64,000 bases of DNA from Mesobacillus sp. AQ2 (GTDB taxonomy: Bacteria; Bacillota; Bacilli; Bacillales; Cytobacillaceae). The stretch spans positions 2,051,001 through 2,115,000 of the forward strand of contig NZ_CP126080.1 of assembly GCF_030122805.1 (NCBI RefSeq). Reading direction: 5' to 3'. Below, in pieces: positions 42,086-50,303 of this stretch. The notes under the pieces are model-generated. The model was not told where the DNA came from, ran no database searches, and worked only from the letters and a program-made list of their open reading frames with translations. Made by a program: the position numbers and the translations under genes. Position 1 is the stretch's first letter. Every line of letters begins with the position of its first letter.

Positions 42086-42190
42086 ACGGTTAGAGACAAA
42101 ATATAAACGGTTGTCGCAGTTTTTTTAACGGTTGGACAGTATTTTTCGACGGTTGGAGTGATTTTATCGACGGTTGAAACTTTTCTGTTT
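42086..42190. repeat. 21-bp tandem array, family 4 (five units)
   Basis: ACGGTT occurs at 42086, 42107, 42128, 42149 and 42170, so every step is exactly 21 bases. Units share ACGGTTGGAG followed by an AT-rich half, and three of them end in TTTCG/TATCG-like sequence; the last is the most degenerate. The array lies between the ABC-operon terminator and a small zinc-binding-type gene. Confidence 0.9.
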
Positions 42191-42220
42191 AAAAATCGTA
42201 TTAAAACCGAGGTGAATTTC

Positions 42221-42385
42221 ATGTTCAAAATCACGCCACAGTGCTCGATATGTAAGAAAGAAATTCAAGCCAATGAAGAGATATTCGTTAAAATGAGGTA
42301 CCCAAAATCGAGGGGTATGACGGAGATTAAAGCATTTATACAATATCAGGGTAAAATAATTTGTAATGAGTGCAATGATAAGTGA
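42221..42385 (+). CDS. 54-residue protein with two CxxC motifs
   Basis: A tiny cytoplasmic protein with CSICKKEI near the N-terminus and CNECNDK at the very end. The four cysteines would make a zinc-ribbon-like or rubredoxin-like site. The middle (VKMRYPKSRGMTEIKAF) is conserved in similar short Bacillus proteins as I recall them. Function unknown. ATG 42221 follows GAGGTGA. Confidence 0.65.
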   Translation: MFKITPQCSICKKEIQANEEIFVKMRYPKSRGMTEIKAFIQYQGKIICNECNDK

Positions 42386-42404
42386 AATTACAGGGGGACC
42401 TGGT

Positions 42405-42581
42405 ATGTTTGTAGAAAAACGGACGGAAAAGAGAAGAAAGAAGAAGCAGAACGGCAGTTATACTTTTGTGGATTTTGTTTTTGATGTACTTTTTTATATT
42501 CCGGAGTTGATTCTCCTTCCATTCCGGCTGGTATTCTATTTGTTCAGGTTCCTTGCGAGATCCATATTTGATGGCATTTAA
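42405..42581 (+). CDS. 58-residue hydrophobic protein
   Basis: A small protein with a basic head (EKRTEKRRKKKQ) and a long hydrophobic segment from about residue 20 (FVDFVFDVLFYIPELILLPF). It resembles the 43-residue protein at 34000-34131 in layout. ATG 42405 follows AGGGGGACC. Function unknown; it lies 19 bases after the two-CxxC gene, so co-transcription is likely. Confidence 0.55.
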   Translation: MFVEKRTEKRRKKKQNGSYTFVDFVFDVLFYIPELILLPFRLVFYLFRFLARSIFDGI

Positions 42582-42583
42582 AA

Positions 42584-42611
42584 AATCCTGCGATTCCAAA
42601 ATCGCAGGATT
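42584..42611 (-). terminator. Terminator of the LysM-GH18 gene
   Basis: AATCCTGCGATT (42584-42595) and AATCGCAGGATT (42600-42611) pair exactly over 12 bases. The T run lies on the minus strand after the stem, so it mainly ends the minus-strand gene. Confidence 0.8.
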
Positions 42612-42623
42612 CGGCTGTATTTT

Positions 42624-44036
42624 TTATAGCTTCCTCACCCTAAAGTTGTTCTGCAGCACAGGCCAATTCTGCGGAAAAGAAGGCCCAAGAACCCAGTAGC
42701 TCACACCTCGCAGGCCGTATTCTTTTACCGTATCGTATCTCGCCTGTACGCTTCTGGCGTCTTCGTACCATACTTCATGCTGCTGTCCTTTTGCGTCTGT
42801 ATAGCGGAAGAAGGGGGATTGATACTGTTCGTTGAACTGTATGTTCACTCCCTGCTGTGCGGCAAGTTCCACTGCTCCTTTTGGACTTAGTGTCTTCGCG
42901 TAAGTTCCCTGCTCCCACGGAATGTTCCAGTCCCTGCCATACAAAGGCACACCCATCAGGATTTTTTTGCGCGGAATGGCTGTGACTGCATAATCCAAGA
43001 CTTTCTTCACTTCGTTTATCGGCGCAATTGCCCATGGCCTGCCTCCAGACCAGCCCCATTCATACGTCATGATGATGACAAAATCAACAATTTGTCCATG
43101 TGCATTATAATCGTGGGCTTCATACAGCAACCCTTGCTGGTCGGCTCTTTGTTTCGGAGCCAGGGCAGTGGAGACGGTATAACCGGCGGGATGCATGCGG
43201 GCAACAGCCTTTCGCAGAAAATCATTGTAGTTTTGTCGGTCCTCGGGATACACGTACTCGAAATCAATATTCAGTCCTGAATAGCCCTTTTCTCGCATTT
43301 CTGTAAGGACATTGGTCAAAAGAGTATCCTGAACAGCTGGGTTGCGCAGGATGGCAGCCGCCCGGTCTGAATTAAAAGACCCATCTGCTTCATTTGTGAT
43401 TGTCAGCAGAGAGGAAGTGCTGGTTCTTTTTGCAGCCTGAAGAACTCTTGCATCCTGCAGTTCAATCAATTCACCGCTTTCACTCACCTTATAGGAAAAA
43501 GGCGATAGATAGGTAAAAAGAGAGCCATATTTTAAGATAGTTAGACTTCCTGCTTCACTCATTCTGGTTATATAGGCATTAACCTCGATTACTGGTTTTG
43601 CAGGTGCGGGAATTCTCAGAACATACCCTGTATAAATAAGAGAGGGATTCGAAATATTATTAGCCTCTGAAATCTGGTTGACCGTCACTCCGTACCGCTG
43701 TGCAATTGCCCAGAGGGTCTCACCAGCCTGAATCCTGTGAGAAAAATAAGGCATTTTAAGCAACTGGCCAACAAACACCAATGATGGATCCGTTATATTA
43801 TTGTAGCTTGCGAGTTCCTGGAGAGTAACCCCGTAACGGGAGGCGATGGACCATAAGCTGTCACCCTGCTGGACGACATATTCCCGGTTATTCTCGGGTA
43901 TCACAAGCGATTGCCCGACTACTAATACATTGGGATTATCAAGTTCATTTGCTGAAACGATTTGGTTGATTGTTGTTTGGTATCCCTGTGCAATTCTCCA
44001 TAGACTGTCCCCAGGTTTAATGACATGTATATTCAC
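42624..44036 (-). CDS. Spore-type glycosidase with three LysM domains and GH18 (YaaH/SleL-like)
   Basis: A 470-residue protein. Three LysM peptidoglycan-binding modules lie at about residues 2-47, 51-96 and 98-142, each with GDSLWxIA or GETLWAIA and an NPxLxxxGxxLxIP end. A GH18 domain follows, with GYSGLNIDFEYV holding Asp258 and the catalytic Glu260. SleL/YaaH acts as an N-acetylglucosaminidase on cortex peptidoglycan during germination; as I recall B. subtilis YaaH has two LysM repeats, so a third is a small difference. No signal peptide, as for spore-coat enzymes. Confidence 0.85.
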   Translation of the reverse strand: MNIHVIKPGDSLWRIAQGYQTTINQIVSANELDNPNVLVVGQSLVIPENNREYVVQQGDSLWSIASRYGVTLQELASYNNITDPSLVFVGQLLKMPYFSHRIQAGETLWAIAQRYGVTVNQISEANNISNPSLIYTGYVLRIPAPAKPVIEVNAYITRMSEAGSLTILKYGSLFTYLSPFSYKVSESGELIELQDARVLQAAKRTSTSSLLTITNEADGSFNSDRAAAILRNPAVQDTLLTNVLTEMREKGYSGLNIDFEYVYPEDRQNYNDFLRKAVARMHPAGYTVSTALAPKQRADQQGLLYEAHDYNAHGQIVDFVIIMTYEWGWSGGRPWAIAPINEVKKVLDYAVTAIPRKKILMGVPLYGRDWNIPWEQGTYAKTLSPKGAVELAAQQGVNIQFNEQYQSPFFRYTDAKGQQHEVWYEDARSVQARYDTVKEYGLRGVSYWVLGPSFPQNWPVLQNNFRVRKL

Positions 44037-44199
44037 AGTAAATCACCTCCCAATTATTTGTACCTTTTATCAAGATATGCCGAGAAAAGATGTCCTATTT
44101 TTAAAAAGGTGATTTCTGAAAATTAAGAAAAAGGGTATGCAATTATAGAAATTAGTATATAATAGTTAGAAAACTAGAAAGAAAAAAGGGGAAAATGGT

Positions 44200-44568
44200 A
44201 TGGTAACGTATGGTACTTTTTTACGTTTAGTAGAAGAGGCGGAGAAGTTGAACTGCAGGGTGATTTATGATTCTAAGAAAAAAATCAATTTTAATCCTAA
44301 CATGTCCATAACAATTCCATTGTCGACCACGCTTGAAAATATTTATGCTTTTGCCCATGAAGTCGGCCATTTAATTGACTTTGTAAATGGAGAGCTGGAT
44401 TATGAAAAATGGCTGAATGACTGGTCCTACCGGATAACGGCAGAGATGAGTGCCTGGGTTCATGCCTATAAAATACTAAAGAATTTGAACGTACCGCTTG
44501 ATGGGTGGAAAGATCATGTCGATTCAAAGCTCTCGACTTATTTTAAATATCATGAAGTGACTGCGTAG
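44200..44568 (+). CDS. ImmA/IrrE-like metallopeptidase-domain protein
   Basis: A 122-residue protein with the zinc-protease motif HEVGH in FAHEVGHLIDF near residue 51. A later acidic residue in the YRITAEMSAW helix is the probable third ligand. This is the minimal ImmA/IrrE-type (DUF955-like) fold without an added DNA-binding domain. Such proteases cleave repressors, but no repressor gene is adjacent. ATG 44200 follows AAAAGGGGAAAA. Confidence 0.65.
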   Translation: MVTYGTFLRLVEEAEKLNCRVIYDSKKKINFNPNMSITIPLSTTLENIYAFAHEVGHLIDFVNGELDYEKWLNDWSYRITAEMSAWVHAYKILKNLNVPLDGWKDHVDSKLSTYFKYHEVTA

Positions 44569-44591
44569 ACTGGCTGAGGCTGGTCTTTTTT
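44567..44591 (+). terminator. Terminator after the ImmA-like gene
   Basis: AGACTGGC (44567-44574) pairs with GCTGGTCT (44579-44586), with two G-T pairs, then TTTTTT. Confidence 0.7.
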
Positions 44592-44619
44592 CATGGAAAA
44601 ATAAAATTGGTATGGTTTA

Positions 44620-44642
44620 CGAACGTTTGTTCTGGATATAAT
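44620..44642 (+). promoter_or_regulatory. LexA box and -10 element of the yolD gene
   Basis: CGAACGTTTGTTC at 44620-44632 contains the exact GAAC-N4-GTTC core of the Bacillus LexA (DinR) operator. TATAAT follows at 44637-44642, so bound LexA would cover the promoter. Genes of the YolD family are known SOS or UV-induced partners of Y-family polymerase genes in Bacillus. Confidence 0.75.
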
Positions 44643-44673
44643 GAAGATAAGTTATCCCGAAAGGATGGTCAGC

Positions 44674-45012
44674 ATGAGAATACGAGACAGAGGAAAGCTG
44701 AAATTTATGCCGGCACATTTTATGCCGGAACATCGTGCCTTGTTGAGAGAACTCGCCCGGGATGAATTGCGGCAGCCTCGTCCGCTGCTCGACGAATACG
44801 AAATCCAGGAACTGGAGAACCAGATTTGCTTCGCGATGGAATATACATACCCAGTCATCATCACAAAATGGTGGGACGGATTTACATATGAAGAAACAGG
44901 GCATATCCATTACCTCGATCCCATCCGGAAGCGGGTTCGAATGGTCACTGAAGATGGCAGTGCTATTGCCATAAATTTTGCTGATATTGTCAAGGTAATA
45001 ATCAAGGAGTAA
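44674..45012 (+). CDS. YolD-like family protein
   Basis: A 112-residue protein with the YolD layout: IRDRGKLKFMPAHFMPEHRALLREL at the N-terminus and a beta-rich C-terminus ending IRKRVRMVTEDGSAIAINFADIVKV. YolD-like proteins are small partners found with UvrX/YqjW-type DNA polymerases; here no polymerase gene follows. ATG 44674 has AAAGGATGG upstream. Control by LexA is inferred from the box at 44620. Confidence 0.8.
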   Translation: MRIRDRGKLKFMPAHFMPEHRALLRELARDELRQPRPLLDEYEIQELENQICFAMEYTYPVIITKWWDGFTYEETGHIHYLDPIRKRVRMVTEDGSAIAINFADIVKVIIKE

Positions 45013-45346
45013 AGACGTTATACAACACCTTACACAACATAAAGGAAAAATGGTCTTTTTATCGATCTTGCGAGGAGAAAAGGATGCACATTGGAATCTG
45101 GCCAATTACTCTCAAGAAATATCCGTGAATGCCCGAGGTGTTAGAGTATCTAGGGGTCATTAAATTCTACAAAAAGTTGGATTTTTTAAATCATATGAAA
45201 TGCTAAAAGCTGCAGTTTAATGGATCATTTCTTGAAAATGCTTAGACGCTAAAAAGAAATTCCATAATCATCGCCATTTAAAATTAAGCTCGCAATAAAG
45301 CGAGTATTTCTTAATAAAGGGTAAAATGAACGAGAGGTGATAACAA
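45013..45346. other. Gap with possible coding remnant before rpiA
   Basis: This 334-base gap has no complete gene. The frame from 45002 to about 45163 is coding-like (VFLSILRGEKDAHWN, NARGVRVSRGH) but has no convincing start, so it may be a decayed gene tail. The last 100 bases are AT-rich and probably carry the rpiA promoter. Confidence 0.45.
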
Positions 45347-46021
45347 ATGAATGAAAAGCAGATGGTTGGCGAGAAGGCGGTTGAGTATATCAAAGATGGA
45401 ATGGTGGTTGGACTGGGGACTGGCTCCACCGTTTATTATACAATCAGAAAACTGGGTGAATTAGTAAGAGGCGGGCTGAAAATCAAAGGAGTCCCGACAT
45501 CCGAACAGACAGCAGCGCTTGCGAAGGAAGAAGGAATTCCCCTGGTCGATTTGAAAGAGGTCGATGCACTTGATATTGCCATTGACGGGGCAGACCAGGT
45601 GGATTCCAATTTGAACTTGATAAAAGGCGGAGGAGGGGCATTACTGAGGGAAAAAATCATCGCAAATGCTGCTTCCAGCTTTATTGTGATTGCCGATTCG
45701 ACCAAATTGGCGCACAAGCTGGGGACTTTTCCGCTGCCAGTGGGGGTTGTCCAATTTGGAGTTTACATGACTGCCAGGAATATCAAAAGCCTGGGCTGTG
45801 TGCCGAAATTAAGAGAAAAAGAAGGTCAACCGTTTATAACGGATAATGGCAATTACATACTGGACTGTGACTTTAAGCGGATCGAATCCCCCGCTGAACT
45901 TGAGGTGCAGTTGAACATGATTCCAGGGGTGGTTGAAAATGGACTGATTGTCAATTCTGCCTCCAGGTTGATTACGATTGAGAATGGTGAACTGAGTGAA
46001 AAAGAACCAGCAGAAAGATAG
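45347..46021 (+). CDS. rpiA: Ribose-5-phosphate isomerase A
   Basis: A 224-residue RpiA. It converts ribose 5-phosphate to ribulose 5-phosphate in the pentose phosphate pathway. Hallmarks are VVGLGTGSTVYYTIRKL near residue 20, AIDGADQVDSNLNLIKGGGGALLREK near 80, with the catalytic Asp and the GGGGALLREK loop, and IPGVVENGLIV near the end. Length is normal. ATG 45347 follows GAGAGGTG. Confidence 0.9.
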   Translation: MNEKQMVGEKAVEYIKDGMVVGLGTGSTVYYTIRKLGELVRGGLKIKGVPTSEQTAALAKEEGIPLVDLKEVDALDIAIDGADQVDSNLNLIKGGGGALLREKIIANAASSFIVIADSTKLAHKLGTFPLPVGVVQFGVYMTARNIKSLGCVPKLREKEGQPFITDNGNYILDCDFKRIESPAELEVQLNMIPGVVENGLIVNSASRLITIENGELSEKEPAER

Positions 46022-46155
46022 ATGAAGTAGCAAGAAAGTACCAACAGCTAGAGTCAATGCAAGGGAGTATTTGATTCCTATTTTATCACTCTGGCTGGAA
46101 CTGAAGCGCTCAATAAGTTAGAGAAGATGCTTTTATAAGGGGAGAAAATGAGGCC

Positions 46156-46665
46156 ATGAAAAGGAAAGCCCTGTTAGTAATAGATGTCCAAAATGAAATG
46201 TTTCAGGAAGGGAACGTAGTATTTAATGGGGAAGGGTTGCTAAAAGGAATGAAAACACGGATAGAACGGACACGTGCGCAGGAGATGCCAATTATCTACA
46301 TCCAACATAACGACCTTTCCTTGGTGCATGGTACTTATTTGTGGGAAGTCCATTCTGAAATAGCACCTCATGAGGGTGACATCATTGTCCAAAAAAACAC
46401 TCCAGATTCATTTGTCAACACTACTCTAGAACAGGAATTAAAAGCAAAGAACATTCAACATTTGGTGTTAGCAGGAATCCAAACAGAAGTTTGCGTCGAT
46501 ACGACCTGCCGGAGTGCATTCAGCAAGGGATATAAAGTAACCTTAGTGTCTGATTTGCATAGCACCTGGCCGACCACAGAATTATCAGCACAGCAGATTA
46601 TAAACCATCACAATGGAGTGCTGCGCTGGTTTGCCGATGTAAAGAAAAGCGAGGAAATTTTATGA
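46156..46665 (+). CDS. Isochorismatase-family cysteine hydrolase
   Basis: A 169-residue isochorismatase-fold hydrolase. The triad is visible as Asp in LVIDVQNEMF, Lys in VQKNTPDSF and Cys in GIQTEVCVDTTCRSA. Such enzymes hydrolyse amides or related bonds (nicotinamidase-like); substrate unknown. The start ATG 46156 follows AAGGGGAG. A second, unrelated-length member is encoded at 61519-62088. Confidence 0.8.
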   Translation: MKRKALLVIDVQNEMFQEGNVVFNGEGLLKGMKTRIERTRAQEMPIIYIQHNDLSLVHGTYLWEVHSEIAPHEGDIIVQKNTPDSFVNTTLEQELKAKNIQHLVLAGIQTEVCVDTTCRSAFSKGYKVTLVSDLHSTWPTTELSAQQIINHHNGVLRWFADVKKSEEIL

Positions 46666-46759
46666 GATGAAAGCCCTCAAAAAACGCTAAAAACAATCTA
46701 TGTAATAAGAATGAATAGACTGGAAGAGATATTCATTAAAAAGAAGGTTGGTACATTAC

Positions 46760-47047
46760 ATGGAGGCTTTTCCAATCATTCACACGAACTTTTGGGATGC
46801 AGTTATCGCAGTCCCAGTTGTCATTTTTGCGACACAGATACTAAAAATATTGCTGCATCCCCGTAAGGCCTGCGTTCTTGGAATTGCAAATTTGATTGGT
46901 TTAATTATTTCTATTTTCATTGCCCACCCACATAACCTCTGGGCAGGTGTTTTCATGGGCTTTTTCTATGGAAATGCAGCGGTGGGAGTTTATTCTTCTT
47001 TGAAAGTGCAAATTTTAGCATATAGGGATGTTCAAGAAAATAGCTAA
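46760..47047 (+). CDS. Small membrane protein of unknown function
   Basis: A 95-residue protein with three hydrophobic segments (about residues 12-30, 38-56 and 60-78). No family recognised. ATG 46760 is taken as start; AGAAGG lies 12 bases upstream, so an earlier TTG at 46748 is possible but abuts the site. Confidence 0.55.
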   Translation: MEAFPIIHTNFWDAVIAVPVVIFATQILKILLHPRKACVLGIANLIGLIISIFIAHPHNLWAGVFMGFFYGNAAVGVYSSLKVQILAYRDVQENS

Positions 47048-47057
47048 AATGTTTCTC

Positions 47058-47108
47058 GGACTGTAGGCAACCTCGAAGTGTTTTGGGGTTGATTACAGTC
47101 CTTTTTTT
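47058..47108 (+). terminator. Long-stem terminator
   Basis: GGACTGTA (47058-47065) pairs with TACAGTCC (47094-47101), with inner CAACC/GGTTG, followed by seven T. Confidence 0.8.
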
Positions 47109-47218
47109 ATGATTAAGTGAGCCAGGCTCCATGAAAGCCGATTAACTTTCGGTTTCGCAATGGAAGGAATTCGATCCCCGGAGAAAGAATATAGTAGGAA
47201 TTGTTAGGAGGGATTGAT

Positions 47219-48115
47219 TTGCCTGAAACCAGGATACATCCATATTTATTTGTTGTGCTAGTGGTTGCGACTACCTTTCTGATGGGTTCTTCTTTTACAG
47301 TCGGGAAAATCGGTTTGACATATGTTTCCCCATTATTATTGGTTGGATTGAGGTTCACGATTGCCGGATTATTGATGGCTGTGATCGTCAGGAAAAATCC
47401 GTTGCCTTCAAAACTTGCTGACTGGGGAAGGATATTTGTCATTGGCTTGATGCAAACAGCAGGGGTCATGGGCTGTATCTTCCTTAGCTTGCGGACAATC
47501 ACGGCAGGAGAATCCTCCATCTTAACCTTTACCAATCCATTGATGGTTGTGATCATGGGGACCATTTTCCTGGGAATCAGATACAGGCTTATCCAGTGGC
47601 TGGGGGCCATTGTCGGCTTTCTAGGCGTATTTATTACTTTGGGATTTCATTTGCAACTCACCACCGGGACACTTCTGGGTCTAGGCGCGGCGGTATCATG
47701 GTCGATTGGCACCATCCTGATCAAACAATGGGGAAACCGTTTCAATGTTTGGGTGTTGACCGCGTACCAGATGTTATTTGGAGGAAGTATACTTTTATTA
47801 ATGGGGCTTACAATGGAAACACCAAGGCTGGCCATCAACCCCATTTCCATTGTGATTATCTTATGGTTGGCCATCATGGCGTCAATCGTTCAGTTTGCAA
47901 TCTGGTTTTACCTAATAAATCAGGGTGATCCTGGAAAAACAAGTGCCTTCCTGTTCCTTGCCCCTTTCTTCGGAGTGCTTTCAGGCTGGGTGCTGCTGGA
48001 TGAAGTCGTGCAATGGTATGTCTATGCCGGAGGGGCCCTGATTTTCACTGGAATTTTCCTGGTTAATTGGACATTTGCACCGAAAACGAGTTTAACTGCT
48101 AAAAAAGCCGGGTAA
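47219..48115 (+). CDS. EamA/DMT-superfamily transporter
   Basis: A 298-residue ten-TM transporter made of two EamA repeats of about 140 residues. The first shows SSFTVGKIGLTYVSPLLLVGLR and the loop ESSILTFTNPLMV; the second shows SWSIGTILIKQWG and LAPFFGVLSGWVLLDE. DMT proteins export metabolites or take up small solutes; substrate unknown. TTG 47219 follows AGGAGGGA. The longer frame to 47201 overlaps the site. Confidence 0.8.
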   Translation: MPETRIHPYLFVVLVVATTFLMGSSFTVGKIGLTYVSPLLLVGLRFTIAGLLMAVIVRKNPLPSKLADWGRIFVIGLMQTAGVMGCIFLSLRTITAGESSILTFTNPLMVVIMGTIFLGIRYRLIQWLGAIVGFLGVFITLGFHLQLTTGTLLGLGAAVSWSIGTILIKQWGNRFNVWVLTAYQMLFGGSILLLMGLTMETPRLAINPISIVIILWLAIMASIVQFAIWFYLINQGDPGKTSAFLFLAPFFGVLSGWVLLDEVVQWYVYAGGALIFTGIFLVNWTFAPKTSLTAKKAG

Positions 48116-48272
48116 AAAGACCTTGATTATAAATTGGTTAAATAATCCTTTTAACCTATATTTAGGTAATAATATTTAATTAAAAAACATTCTCATCTAT
48201 AATGAAAAGTATGGAAAACTTCACCAACTCAATGGTGTTGTTTGTAAATTTTCTAACAGGAAGTGAAGGTCC

Positions 48273-49511
48273 TTGTCTTCAAAAATTGTATTTAACATTA
48301 ATACTGTAAATAATTCCGTTTCAGGCTTGAGTCATACAATCGGCCGACTTGAAAGCATTCAGCATAAGGTTGCCGGCGTAAGAAGCAGTGTTGATCCACG
48401 AATACTCGGACGCAATGGAATCAGCGGTCAATTTCGGCGTGCTTCGGCTTCCTCTGACCGAATCGAAATGCATATGAAACAGTTGAAATCCTTTACCATT
48501 CAATCCGCCGATCGTTACGGGAATTCGGAAAACCGCGTGAATCGTCAGGCAGACGCTGTCAATAAGGCGATTGAAGCGGCAAGAAGACAGATTGATGGGC
48601 ACTTGGCCAGTAATTTATATGAAACTTACAATAATACCTATGGCAGATGGGTAGATTTTTTGCATGGCGCACAATATGCTGCTGGGGCAGGACTTATGCA
48701 CCTGCTGGGATTCAGGTTCTCAGATATTGATGGAGTACTGCGCAAGTTCCAGGTAGTCGATGACGTTTTGCTGGGTAAGATTCGGTTGCCTATGGCTAGC
48801 ATGATTCACAGAATTGAAAGCTCTAAAATGAATATGCTTGCACGGTTGATGGTCAGCCCTACAAGAGCTTTTGGCAAAAAAACACTGTCTGAATTAATCT
48901 ACAAGCGAACAGCTAATTATTTCCCAAAGGACATTGTTGGCCTCAGTAACAGCGTTTCGAAACTTATTGCTGAAGGTAAAACCGGTACGATGCTCAATGC
49001 AGTTAAAAATAATGCAGGAAGTGTATTGAAAAACGGGCTGAGGTTAGGAAAGTCAAATGCCGCACTGGCCGTACTGATAACAGCCGGAGCCGAAACAATT
49101 GGCGCAGGGATAAAAATTACCGAGAACTATAACCTTTATAGCGGAGAGAAGTTGAAAGAAGAAAACGCGAAGGTGGTAGGCAGTGCCGTTTATAAAACTA
49201 CGGTTGTATCTGCGACCTCTGTTGCCGGGGCTGTTATAGGCGGAACTCTCCTAAGTGTAGCTGGACCTATAGGAACAGTTGCTGGTGCTGCAATCGGCGG
49301 TTTTGTTGGTAGCTGGGTTGGCGACAAGATTGCAAATAAAACACCTGCATGGGTCGATAAAACTGCCCTGCACTTTAAAGATGGGATTCATAAAGGAACA
49401 GAGGCTATTGCTTCCGGTGTAAGTAAGGTGAAGGATGGATTTAATGATGTAAAAGAACATGCTTCAAGCCTATTGAGCGGGGCAAAGTCAATCCTTGGGT
49501 TTGGAGGCTAG
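48273..49511 (+). CDS. Type VII secretion-associated protein (YfjB-like) with glycine zipper
   Basis: A 412-residue protein with no signal peptide. Residues 1-100 are helical with VRSSVDPRILGRNGI, a pattern I associate with WXG/LXG-like hairpins of Bacillus type VII systems, followed by Y-xxx-E (YGNSE), the T7SS export motif. Residues about 312-350 are a glycine-zipper membrane segment (AGAVIGG...AGAAIGGFVGSWVG). Size and order with the next genes recall B. subtilis yfjB. TTG 48273 follows GGAAGTGAAGG. The role in secretion and pore formation is inferred. Confidence 0.6.
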   Translation: MSSKIVFNINTVNNSVSGLSHTIGRLESIQHKVAGVRSSVDPRILGRNGISGQFRRASASSDRIEMHMKQLKSFTIQSADRYGNSENRVNRQADAVNKAIEAARRQIDGHLASNLYETYNNTYGRWVDFLHGAQYAAGAGLMHLLGFRFSDIDGVLRKFQVVDDVLLGKIRLPMASMIHRIESSKMNMLARLMVSPTRAFGKKTLSELIYKRTANYFPKDIVGLSNSVSKLIAEGKTGTMLNAVKNNAGSVLKNGLRLGKSNAALAVLITAGAETIGAGIKITENYNLYSGEKLKEENAKVVGSAVYKTTVVSATSVAGAVIGGTLLSVAGPIGTVAGAAIGGFVGSWVGDKIANKTPAWVDKTALHFKDGIHKGTEAIASGVSKVKDGFNDVKEHASSLLSGAKSILGFGG

Positions 49512-49520
49512 GAGGGAAAC

Positions 49521-50303
49521 ATGAATAAAATTTCACTTTCTATCGAAGAATTAATTTACTGTTTTTACAATGAAGGATATTTTGAACATGGGAATGCATT
49601 GAAGCAGGTTTATTTCGGAGATCTGGACGATGAAAAAATGGATCTTCTGCTTCAAATTACAACACGTTCACTTTTGTCTAAAAGTCTTTTGGTATATGAA
49701 AATCACAAATTCATGTTAGTGGAAGAGCTTTCTGAGGTCATCTCTATGTTAAATTACTCAGACCAATCAATCAAAGCTTCCCGTCATGGGGAAGACGGCG
49801 GGGAGGAGTCTGTATCATTCCATTTTAACGGGAAGACGGTCCTTCAGCATTCCCTGCTTTTCGATGAGCAGGTACATGTTTTTGAAAAAGTAACTGCAGG
49901 AAAAGCAGCAGATGTAATTTCTGCATTTTACCGCATAAGCGAAGATGGTCGTGGCAGCGGATTTGAATTAAGCCAGACAGAATTTGAACAGTTGCTTGAC
50001 TCACTGGAGGGTAACCAAAAACATTTTGAACTTCCTGTGCTCCATGGGGAAAAACAGGAATTCTATGAAACTCTTAAATCAACTAATGGATTGTTAAATA
50101 CTCTGTTATTCATGGAGTTTACGGAACAAAAGGAGCCAGTAGCAAAGAATGTCGTGTTATTTACAAATGACAGCAAGAATAACTGGATCATTGAAAAAAA
50201 TGAGGATGTTTTTTATATGAATCAGTGCGAGCGCAGTAAAGTTGACCAATTAATTAAAGAAAATGTCAAAGAGTCATTGAAAAAGGTGCAATATGGAAAA
50301 TAA
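49521..50303 (+). CDS. YfjC-like protein, EspG-like chaperone layout
   Basis: A 260-residue soluble protein starting nine bases after the T7SS-like gene. The opening LSIEELIYCFYNEGYFEHG, paired acidic helices and the later SFHFNGKTVLQH strand remind me of EspG-type chaperones that bring T7SS substrates to the ESX machine, but similarity is at layout level only. In B. subtilis the equivalent position is YfjC, of unknown function. ATG 49521 follows AGGAGGGA. The next gene overlaps it. Confidence 0.55.
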   Translation: MNKISLSIEELIYCFYNEGYFEHGNALKQVYFGDLDDEKMDLLLQITTRSLLSKSLLVYENHKFMLVEELSEVISMLNYSDQSIKASRHGEDGGEESVSFHFNGKTVLQHSLLFDEQVHVFEKVTAGKAADVISAFYRISEDGRGSGFELSQTEFEQLLDSLEGNQKHFELPVLHGEKQEFYETLKSTNGLLNTLLFMEFTEQKEPVAKNVVLFTNDSKNNWIIEKNEDVFYMNQCERSKVDQLIKENVKESLKKVQYGK

